From: JAGOZV01 sp964622895
GTDB lineage: Bacteria > Patescibacteriota > Saccharimonadia > Saccharimonadales > Saccharimonadaceae
DNA: 45,675 nt
Direction of reading: 5' to 3'
Assembly (NCBI GenBank): GCA_964622895.1
Contig: CAZUSB010000001.1
Coordinates: 1 to 45,675, forward strand
Positions within the stretch are counted from its first letter, which is position 1, and every line of letters starts with the position of its first letter. A program made the position numbers and the translations under genes. The notes under the pieces are model-generated. The model saw only the letters and a program-made list of their open reading frames with translations, was not told the DNA's origin and did no database searches. Shown here piece by piece: positions 39,239 through 45,675 of the stretch.

Positions 39239-41628
39239 ATTATAATAGTCAACGAAGTAAAAAAGCGCGTTTTGCACATACGCTCGTCAATCATTGGTAT
39301 CCATTTTTACCTTGGTTTTACGTATTGATGATAGTTACTGGGGTAGGACTGGTCGTAATGGAGCAGTCAATTGGCTGGGCCATAGCTGGACTGTCGTTTA
39401 TTCCGTATATGTTTTGGCAGTGGACAAAATATAACTTAAAGCAGTTGCCTGTTGCAAAGGAAATAAAGTCAATTGATGATGTACTTGAGAGGAGTTTACT
39501 CGGACGGTTACCAAAAGACCCTAAAATCGCAGATATTTTAGATGCTATTGGTCGGACAACTAGCGCAAAGTTTGTTGCTAGTCGTTTTGGTCTGAGCGCT
39601 AATGGTGTCAGTCAGCTACTGGGTGGAATAGATTTTGATACAGCTCAAGTTTGGCAAGAGGCATATAATATTCAGCAAGCTTTGGGGTCGAAAGAAGTCA
39701 CAGCTCCTATGGTGCTAGTGGCTATAATTCGACACATTCCAAATCACGAAGCAATTTTGAGTCGTTTGCAGCTCACAGTTGAAGACCTGCTTGACGGGGT
39801 GCGGTGGTATATGTCATTACAGTTACTTATAGAGTCTCAAGGAGTGTTTAAAAAAACAGGTGGTATTGCCAGGGACTGGTCCTTTGGTTGGACACCGCTG
39901 TTAAATAGATTTGGACGAAACTTGAGTGTTTCAGCTGGCGGGGCGATTTTATTGTCATCTCAGGCCAATGTACATGCCGAGACGCATCAAAAACTATACG
40001 ATATTTTTGCAGGCGGCGGAAAAGATACGATTGCCTTGGTTGGGCCGGCTGGCGTTGGAAAGACTTATATTGTTGAGTCGTTTGCTGGAGAAATTCTCAA
40101 CCCTGAAGCAAATGTGCCCGCAAAGATTAAATACAATCAGGTCGTTTTGCTAGATTCGTCGGCATTGATTAGTGCGGCAAAGCGTCCCGGCGATCTTGAG
40201 CAACTGGTGACTCAGATTTTTAATGAAGCTTATTTAGCAAAAAATATCATACTTTGTTTAGATAATGCCCAATTGTTTTTAGAGGAGGGTGTTGGGTCGG
40301 TTGATTTGTCAAATTTCTTGATGCCGGTACTAGAAGCAGGGTCCATTAAGATGATTTTGACATTTAATGAACAACGATTTTTGGAAATCAGCCAGCGAAA
40401 TCCTGATCTAGCTAGTGGCATCAGCAAAGTTACGATTAGTCCGACTGAAAGAGAGGCAACTATCCATGTCTTGCAGCGCGAAACGATTAGGTTAGAGCAT
40501 AAAAATAATAATATTATCATGCATCAGGCGTTGACTGAATCTTATCGTCTTGGTGATCGGTATATTCATGACACAGAAATGCCCGGCAAAGCTGTAAAAC
40601 TACTAGAGGCGGCCATGCTGTATCCGGATGCACACGGTGTAATAACTGCGTCGTCAGTCCAGCGTGCAGTTGAGCAGACATACGATGTAAAAGTTACAAC
40701 AAGTCTGGATAGTGACGAAACAGAGACGTTACTCAATCTTGAGCAATTAATACATGAGAGGATGATTAATCAAAAACGAGCAGTGACTGTTGTGAGTGAC
40801 GCGTTGAGGCGGGCTCGTACTGGCGTGAGAAATCAAGATCGTCCAATGGGCACGTTCTTATTTTTGGGTCCGACAGGAGTTGGCAAGACGGAACTAGCAA
40901 AAGCTGTGGCCGATGTGTATTTTCGTGGTGAAGATAAGATTGTCAGGGTTGATATGAACGAATATGTCAGTGCTACGGACGTAGAGCGATTGATCGCCGA
41001 TGGTGCAACCAATCCGAATTCGTTGACGGCTCAAATTCGCAAGCAGCCTTTTAGCGTCGTGCTGCTTGATGAGATAGAAAAAGCCCATCCGAGTGTGGTA
41101 GATACGCTTTTGCAAATGCTAGACGAGGGAGTTCTTCGTGATAGCAATAACCGTGAGATTAGTTTTAAAGACGCTATTATCATCGCTACTTCAAATGCAG
41201 GTGCAGATCGAATTCGGGAATATATTGAGCGTGGCTATGATATTACACAATTTGAGGACAAGATTGTAGACGAACTTATCTCTAGTCGGCACTTTAAGCC
41301 AGAGTTTTTAAACCGTTTTGATGAGATTGTAGTTTTTCGCCCGCTAGATAAACCAGAATTATTGCAGGTTTTGACATTGATATTAAACGGGGTCAATAAA
41401 ACTCTTGAGAATCAGAAAATTACCGTCAATGTCGATGAAGACGCCAAAGTCTATCTCGTTGAAAAAGGTTATGATCCACGACTAGGCGCTCGACCAATGC
41501 GACGAATAGTACAAAAAGCGGTAGAAAGCACGATTGCCAAAAAAATGTTATCCGGAGAGGCAACCCCTGGGTCAGAAATTTTTATAAACTTAAGCCAAGT
41601 TCAAGAGGCGCTTGAAGGACAGAAATAA
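39229..41628 (+). CDS. Membrane-anchored ClpC/ClpB-like double AAA+ ATPase
   Basis: AAA+ unfoldase-like protein of 799 residues from the ATG at 39229 (an ATG at 39217 is also possible). Two membrane helices near residues 22-62 precede a Clp-N-like helical region (about 85-190). The first ATPase domain has Walker A GPAGVGKT at 272-279, but its Walker B reads LCLDNAQL, with Asn346 in place of the catalytic Glu. Around 391-400 (NPDLASGISK) the usual arginine finger is missing. The second domain is intact: Walker A GPTGVGKT at 547-554, Walker B LLDEIEKAHP with Asp614-Glu615, FLNRFDE, and sensor 2 GARPMRR. No ClpP-docking (L/I)GF loop was found. It may be a ClpP-independent membrane unfoldase. Confidence 0.88.
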   Translation: MELNYNSQRSKKARFAHTLVNHWYPFLPWFYVLMIVTGVGLVVMEQSIGWAIAGLSFIPYMFWQWTKYNLKQLPVAKEIKSIDDVLERSLLGRLPKDPKIADILDAIGRTTSAKFVASRFGLSANGVSQLLGGIDFDTAQVWQEAYNIQQALGSKEVTAPMVLVAIIRHIPNHEAILSRLQLTVEDLLDGVRWYMSLQLLIESQGVFKKTGGIARDWSFGWTPLLNRFGRNLSVSAGGAILLSSQANVHAETHQKLYDIFAGGGKDTIALVGPAGVGKTYIVESFAGEILNPEANVPAKIKYNQVVLLDSSALISAAKRPGDLEQLVTQIFNEAYLAKNIILCLDNAQLFLEEGVGSVDLSNFLMPVLEAGSIKMILTFNEQRFLEISQRNPDLASGISKVTISPTEREATIHVLQRETIRLEHKNNNIIMHQALTESYRLGDRYIHDTEMPGKAVKLLEAAMLYPDAHGVITASSVQRAVEQTYDVKVTTSLDSDETETLLNLEQLIHERMINQKRAVTVVSDALRRARTGVRNQDRPMGTFLFLGPTGVGKTELAKAVADVYFRGEDKIVRVDMNEYVSATDVERLIADGATNPNSLTAQIRKQPFSVVLLDEIEKAHPSVVDTLLQMLDEGVLRDSNNREISFKDAIIIATSNAGADRIREYIERGYDITQFEDKIVDELISSRHFKPEFLNRFDEIVVFRPLDKPELLQVLTLILNGVNKTLENQKITVNVDEDAKVYLVEKGYDPRLGARPMRRIVQKAVESTIAKKMLSGEATPGSEIFINLSQVQEALEGQK

Positions 41629-41638
41629 TCTTAAGGTG

Positions 41639-41644
41639 TATAAT
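41639..41644 (+). promoter_or_regulatory. -10 box of the MMPL gene
   Basis: TATAAT followed by a leader of about 35 bases with GCGGAGGA before the ATG at 41685. Confidence 0.55.
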
Positions 41645-41684
41645 AGAGGTATAGACCAAAATAAATAGCAGCGGAGGAAAAGAC

Positions 41685-43856
41685 ATGACAAATTGGTGGC
41701 AAAAAATCAGCACGACTAAATCAAAACAGGTGATAATATTGTCGGCAATTGCTTTTATATTTTTGGGGTGGTATGGCATTGGAGTTTTTGGAGGTCTTTC
41801 TGACTCTAGCGATATGGACGCGCTTAGTTCGCAATCGGCTAAAGCTGACGAGATTATACAAAAGCAGTTTGGCGAAGCTCCCGATAGTCAGGTGATTTTA
41901 TTTACTGGAGTGGACGATTCGCTCGGCAAGGCAAATAGCCCAGAGTATCAAGCAGAAGTTACTCAGTTATTAAAGCCACTCGAGAGCAAGACATCATCAA
42001 TTATGACCTACGCAACCACCGGCTCGGATAATTTTATATCTCATGACAAAACGATGACCTATGCAGTTGTCAACATGGAGGGTGAGACGAAAGAAGTATT
42101 TGAGACGCTCACAGATTTTTCAAAAAATACCGATCAATCAAAACTAACAGTGCAGATTGGTGGTAGTGCAGCTTTGATAGAAGAGATGAATGCGGTGGTG
42201 ACCGGTCAATTGGCTGTTATAGAGTTAATCAGTTTGCCAATCTTATTGATACTACTATTGTTTTTCTTTAAGAGCGCAGTCGCAGCCTTGGTGCCGCTCG
42301 GTATCGCTGTTGCCACTGTTTTTGGTGCATTTGCAATTGCTAGATTTTTAGCACAATTTGTAGTGATCGATAGTTATGCGGTTAATGTCATCACTATATT
42401 AGGGCTTGGGCTGTCTATAGATTATGCACTATTATCAGTTAATCGTTTTAGAGAAGAATTGCCAAAAGGGGTGAATCACGCCGTTAAAACAATGATTGCT
42501 ACTTCTGGTCATACTATCGTCTTTAGTGGTATTACTGTCATGGTTTGTCTACTAGCGCTTCTAGTCTTTCCATTTGATATTATGCATAGCATCGCTATTG
42601 GTGGAGCATCTGCGGTGTTGGTGGCTATGGCGACGACCTATATCGTTTTGCCGTCTGTCTTGAAGCTAGTTGGTCATAAAATAAATAGTGCCAGTGTGCG
42701 TAAATCAAAAAACACGAAAACAGTAAATAAATTAAATACCAATAGTTTTTGGTATAAAATTGCACGATTTACTACAGACTACCCAGTTCGCACTCTGTTA
42801 GTAGGCTTGGTTGTGACATCACTAGCCCTTATTCCTCTTATGCAGTTTAAGCCAGGAAATATGAATTATCAGTGGCTAGCGCGTGGCACTGAATCCCAGC
42901 AAGTTTTAGAAATAGTAAATACCGATTTTCCTGCAAGCACACCAGATTTGACGGCTGTCATGATTTTAGATAAACAATTGAGTTCAACAGAGCGTATCGC
43001 AGAGTCTTGCGAAGTCGTAAAAAGCATTCAGGACATATCTGGAGTTCAATCTGTGTTATCAGGAACGCCAGTGTCAGAAAAACTACCTTGTGAGCAGATT
43101 CAGATGATGGCCAGTTACAATATGTTGCCACCAGAACTTCAGGCTGCACAAGGTGCTTTCATGAGGGAGGGCGCGTTAAAATTCGATGTATTTTTAGATG
43201 ATTTATCTATGAAGCAACAAGATGAAGCCTTAGCCGCTATGCGTAACCTACAGTCAGAAGGTGGTAAGATTTATGTAACGGGTATCGTAGCGCATTTGCA
43301 TGACAGTAATCGTGCCTATATTGAAGCGGCGCCATGGGCGATTGGTATCATTGCTGTTGCTATGGTTTTACTCTTGTCATTTGCACTGCGAAGCATTGTA
43401 GTGCCAATTCAGGCTGTTGTGATAAATAGTATAGGTCTGTTGATTTCTCTATCTATAGTAGTCGGAGTATTTCAGCTCGGCTGGTTTAGTACATTCACAG
43501 GTTGGCCACAAGTAGAGGGCATTGTATTGGCGGCTCCGATTCTTGTTGCGGCAATAACTTTTGGATTAGCAATGGACTACTCTGTATTTTTGTATGCACG
43601 AATGCGCGAAAACTATGACAGAACCGGTGACAGTAAAGAAGCTGTGATTGAAGGCATTGTCAAAACTGGGCCAATCATCACAGCTGCTGCTGCTGCACTC
43701 TTTGTGGTTGTTGTCGGCTTCTTGTTTTCAAGCGTGCTATTCATGCAGATAATTGGACTCGGCATGGCAATAGCAGTAATCGTAGATGCATTTTTTGTCC
43801 GACTAGTGTTAGTGCCATCTATCATGGCGTTGGTCGGAAAGCATAGTTGGCGATAA
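41685..43856 (+). CDS. MMPL/RND-family transporter
   Basis: A 723-residue RND-superfamily export protein of the MMPL type. Twelve membrane helices are arranged as 1+5+1+5 with two extracytoplasmic domains (about 38-170 and 395-545). Both halves carry the family sequence in the fourth helices: LGLGLSIDYALLSVNRFREE and FGLAMDYSVFLYARMRE, whose Asp-Tyr pairs take part in proton relay. Relatives move lipids or hydrophobic compounds in actinobacteria and other bacteria. The ATG has a good Shine-Dalgarno site. Substrate is unknown. It appears monocistronic. Confidence 0.92.
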   Translation: MTNWWQKISTTKSKQVIILSAIAFIFLGWYGIGVFGGLSDSSDMDALSSQSAKADEIIQKQFGEAPDSQVILFTGVDDSLGKANSPEYQAEVTQLLKPLESKTSSIMTYATTGSDNFISHDKTMTYAVVNMEGETKEVFETLTDFSKNTDQSKLTVQIGGSAALIEEMNAVVTGQLAVIELISLPILLILLLFFFKSAVAALVPLGIAVATVFGAFAIARFLAQFVVIDSYAVNVITILGLGLSIDYALLSVNRFREELPKGVNHAVKTMIATSGHTIVFSGITVMVCLLALLVFPFDIMHSIAIGGASAVLVAMATTYIVLPSVLKLVGHKINSASVRKSKNTKTVNKLNTNSFWYKIARFTTDYPVRTLLVGLVVTSLALIPLMQFKPGNMNYQWLARGTESQQVLEIVNTDFPASTPDLTAVMILDKQLSSTERIAESCEVVKSIQDISGVQSVLSGTPVSEKLPCEQIQMMASYNMLPPELQAAQGAFMREGALKFDVFLDDLSMKQQDEALAAMRNLQSEGGKIYVTGIVAHLHDSNRAYIEAAPWAIGIIAVAMVLLLSFALRSIVVPIQAVVINSIGLLISLSIVVGVFQLGWFSTFTGWPQVEGIVLAAPILVAAITFGLAMDYSVFLYARMRENYDRTGDSKEAVIEGIVKTGPIITAAAAALFVVVVGFLFSSVLFMQIIGLGMAIAVIVDAFFVRLVLVPSIMALVGKHSWR

Positions 43857-43873
43857 AAGTTTAATATAAATTC

Positions 43874-43950
43874 TGGTACCCCGAGCAGGATTCGAACCTG
43901 CGACCTTAGGCTTAGAAGTCCTCTGCTCTATCCAGCTGAGCTATCGGGGC
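43874..43950 (-). tRNA. tRNA-Arg (UCU)
   Basis: A 77-base cloverleaf on the minus strand. The acceptor GCCCCGA pairs with TCGGGGT (first pair G-U). The anticodon loop CTTCTAA gives TCT. The T-arm is GCAGGTTCGAATCCTGC and CCA is encoded. The anticodon stem GAGGA/GCCTA has mismatches at 27-43 (G-A) and 31-39 (A-G), leaving three pairs. Confidence 0.9.
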
Positions 43951-43958
43951 GCTCCTTT

Positions 43959-43986
43959 ATTATAAACTATTTTTACTTGTCTTCAA
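43959..43986 (-). promoter_or_regulatory. Promoter of tRNA-Arg
   Basis: Minus-strand TTGAAG (43986-43981), 16-base spacer, TATAAT (43964-43959), eight bases before the tRNA. The -35 lies within the end of the preceding gene. Confidence 0.55.
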
Positions 43987-45004
43987 GCATGGCGCTGATA
44001 TGGCGAACAAATAGTATTAGCCACGTAAATATAATGGCGAAAGCTATCATCTCCAGTGCCGTTAGATTAAAGTATCCAACTACCAAAAATAGCCAAGCGG
44101 CAATGACGAGCGCCAACAACAAGATGTAGCTAGCGATGTAAAAAGCTTTTGAAAAATTTGGTACAATCCAAGGAAGGATAATAATCATTGCACCAAATAT
44201 TACCGTCATACCAGTTGCCGATAGCACGTGAAGTACTGGATAAGCACTAACAACAAATATCCCTACAAACGCCAGGAAAATGCCGATACCTGATAGACAA
44301 ACTCTGATAACCATAGCGCGAGTTTTTGGTGAGAGGATGCCGGAGCCTTTTAAGACTTTTAAATCTAAAGCTAGGAAGCTTGCTAGTGAAACTGCGATCA
44401 TGCCAGCGATAATCAATGTCCAGTTGAACGCTTCGCCAGATACTCCCTCGCCAGCACCTAGGGCGCTAAAGTTGTAGTGCCACCAGTTTGGGTCATGGGC
44501 GGTTAACATGCTGATGAAAATACCGATAACCAAAAACGTCGCAAGTAGTGTAGAGATTTTCATTGTATTCATGCTTGATGCTGACAAATATGTAAAATAG
44601 CCAGCAAACGCGCTGGTTATAGTCAATACGATAGCACTAGCGAGAGTGTCCATGGTCGCACCCTGAAATGACAGTCCTATGATGTAGAATAATACTGCAT
44701 ATAGCACAAAGGCGAGTAAGCCGTGAGTTAGGGCTAGGGTCCAGTTGGAAAACTTGAACAATGCTTTTGGTTGGAGTGAACTCACGCTAAACAAGTAGAC
44801 CACAAAAGATATAATTGCTCCAAGAAAAGTTGCGACAAGACCTAAAGAGCCGTGTTTGCCAGCAAAAACGGGAATCATTGCTCCGGAAAATAAAATCAAC
44901 CCTGTGATTAGACCAACTATTCCCGTAGCGAATGCCAGGTAAATTGCGTTTGATTCTAGATTGCTCTGTTTTTTAGATGTGACAACTTGTTTTTTCTTGG
45001 ACAT
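43973..45004 (-). CDS. Multi-pass membrane protein, DUF998-like (tentative)
   Basis: A 343-residue protein with a basic N-terminus (MSKKKQVVTSKK) and about ten membrane helices spaced evenly to the C-terminus. The central segment AHDPNWWHYNFSALGAGEG followed by a helix recalls the DUF998 family, where a His/Asn motif lies at the membrane face; the first half could be a fused second unit. No transporter or enzyme signature is certain. Its own promoter lies about 35 bases upstream. It is followed by tRNA-Arg on the same strand. Confidence 0.65.
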   Translation of the reverse strand: MSKKKQVVTSKKQSNLESNAIYLAFATGIVGLITGLILFSGAMIPVFAGKHGSLGLVATFLGAIISFVVYLFSVSSLQPKALFKFSNWTLALTHGLLAFVLYAVLFYIIGLSFQGATMDTLASAIVLTITSAFAGYFTYLSASSMNTMKISTLLATFLVIGIFISMLTAHDPNWWHYNFSALGAGEGVSGEAFNWTLIIAGMIAVSLASFLALDLKVLKGSGILSPKTRAMVIRVCLSGIGIFLAFVGIFVVSAYPVLHVLSATGMTVIFGAMIIILPWIVPNFSKAFYIASYILLLALVIAAWLFLVVGYFNLTALEMIAFAIIFTWLILFVRHISAMLEDK

Positions 45005-45039
45005 GACGACGCTACCCCACTAAGATATTTATTAGAAAT

Positions 45040-45045
45040 ATTATA
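45040..45045 (-). promoter_or_regulatory. Extended -10 box of the DUF998-like gene
   Basis: Minus-strand TG-T-TATAAT, 35 bases before the ATG at 45004. The leader has no clear AGGAG. Confidence 0.5.
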
Positions 45046-45082
45046 ACAGTCATTCGGTAGTAAAACTAGACCGCTTATGGTG

Positions 45083-45088
45083 TATACT
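45083..45088 (+). promoter_or_regulatory. -10 box of the 45115 gene
   Basis: TATACT, followed by a leader with AAGGAG (45104-45109), five bases before the ATG at 45115. Divergent from the box at 45040. Confidence 0.5.
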
Positions 45089-45114
45089 AGAAATATATAT
45101 AACAAGGAGTGAAA

Positions 45115-45675
45115 ATGGACGAAACATATTCAGAAAGCTATGAGCAAATTACCCCTATTAGCGCAGGAGATGGGAATAGCTCATTTGAGACAGGGGGTGG
45201 GGGCGACTCACTTGAGGATGTATTATCTTCCTATAATATAGATCTATCCCCTGAAACAGCGAGCACATTAGCGATAGGAACTCTAGTATTGCTGGTCGTC
45301 GGATATGTAGTGTCCGCAATATTCTTGGGCAAAGTCTTTAAAAAAGGCGGAGTTCCAGCTTGGCAGGCGTGGGTGCCGATACTAAATAGTTGGAGGATTT
45401 TTGAACTTGGCGGAAGGCAGGGATTCTGGGCTATCTTAGCTATGGTACCTATTCTTAATATAGTTAGCGCTATTTTTATGATAATTGCAATCTACAATAT
45501 TAACCTAAAGTTGAAATATGGCGCAGGAATGACAGTTGTTGCACTATTTTTCCCGCTGATATGGGTTATTGTTGCGGGCGTGTCTAAAAATGAGTGGACT
45601 GACAGCCTAGGCGCAAAAAGTTTAGTGCCAAGTCATGTCACAGCAACTACTCAGACAGCTAACTCTTCAGCTCCA
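45115..45675 (+). CDS. DUF5684-like membrane protein (3' partial)
   Basis: Open frame from the ATG at 45115 to the window end (187 codons, no stop), with an ideal Shine-Dalgarno site. An acidic, Ser/Gly-rich N-terminus (about 1-55) is followed by three membrane segments (about 57-80, 106-127, 138-155). The loop GGVPAWQAWVPILNSWRIFELGG, read in two parts as GGVPAWQAWVPILN and SWRIFELGGRQGFW, matches the DUF5684 pattern of small membrane proteins often found near signal peptidases. The tail after residue 160 is Ser/Thr/Ala-rich. Function is unknown. Confidence 0.75.
   Translation, partial: MDETYSESYEQITPISAGDGNSSFETGGGGDSLEDVLSSYNIDLSPETASTLAIGTLVLLVVGYVVSAIFLGKVFKKGGVPAWQAWVPILNSWRIFELGGRQGFWAILAMVPILNIVSAIFMIIAIYNINLKLKYGAGMTVVALFFPLIWVIVAGVSKNEWTDSLGAKSLVPSHVTATTQTANSSAP

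Noticed and set aside
1..45675. CRISPR arrays, transposases, rRNA genes or riboswitches
   Set aside because: No regularly spaced direct repeats, transposase motifs, rRNA signatures or recognisable riboswitch cores were found on either strand.

Overview
The window looks like a chromosome segment of a Candidate Phyla Radiation bacterium, most likely a Candidatus Saccharibacteria (TM7) lineage. This rests on gene content and architecture, not on a marker phylogeny. Genes are tightly packed and fairly AT-rich. TGA is used as a normal stop (for example in ruvC and tsaB), which argues against the recoded Gracilibacteria/Absconditabacteria. There are many small membrane proteins, no amino-acid or cofactor biosynthesis genes, a MurT/GatD pair as in Gram-positive-type walls, a minimal type IV pilus operon and a VirB6-like protein.

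Layout. 1-1500: 3' end of rimK, a small membrane protein and tRNA-Lys. 1548-8264: comEC, yebC, a lamin-tail surface protein, ruvC, ruvA, ruvB and a PH-domain membrane protein. 8286-17520: an orphan prepilin divergent from recA-recX, then a minus-strand pilus operon (pilB-pilC-pilM-pilN-pilO, a small membrane protein, a PRC-barrel protein), divergent from tsaE-tsaB. 17535-24321: rny, then an anaerobic ribonucleotide reductase operon (nrdD-nrdG-flavin oxidoreductase-Cys-motif protein) under a putative NrdR operator. 24295-30715: OpgC-like acyltransferase, GT39-like glycosyltransferase, a lipoprotein and a large VirB6-like protein. 30735-36755: tRNA-Pro, metG (interrupted by an artefactual assembly gap), tatD, an unknown gene, a cysteine desulfurase, a YdcF-like protein and mnmA. 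36759-45675: gatD-murT (minus), a membrane protein with a membrane-anchored ClpC-like ATPase, an MMPL transporter, tRNA-Arg, a multi-pass membrane protein and a truncated DUF5684-type gene. No stretch over 300 bases lacks a gene. No insertion sequences, CRISPR arrays or rRNA were seen.

How the parts fit. ComEC, the pilus, RecA/RecX and RuvABC sit within about 15 kb and make a plausible DNA uptake and recombination neighbourhood. The nrd operon supplies deoxynucleotides without oxygen and carries a candidate electron donor. The cysteine desulfurase and MnmA act in one tRNA thiolation route. A recurring theme is promoter architecture. In twelve cases an extended or plain -10 box lies exactly 6-8 bases before the start codon, which predicts leaderless mRNAs and corrects several start codons. 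Other genes have a conventional leader with a Shine-Dalgarno site.

The most notable items are the leaderless promoters, a ClpC-like ATPase with a transmembrane anchor and a degenerate first ATPase domain, the nrd-linked Cys-motif protein, a hairpin at the predicted 5' end of the RNase Y mRNA, a perfect 28-bp palindrome that contains the start codon of the VirB6-like gene, and the false gap in metG.
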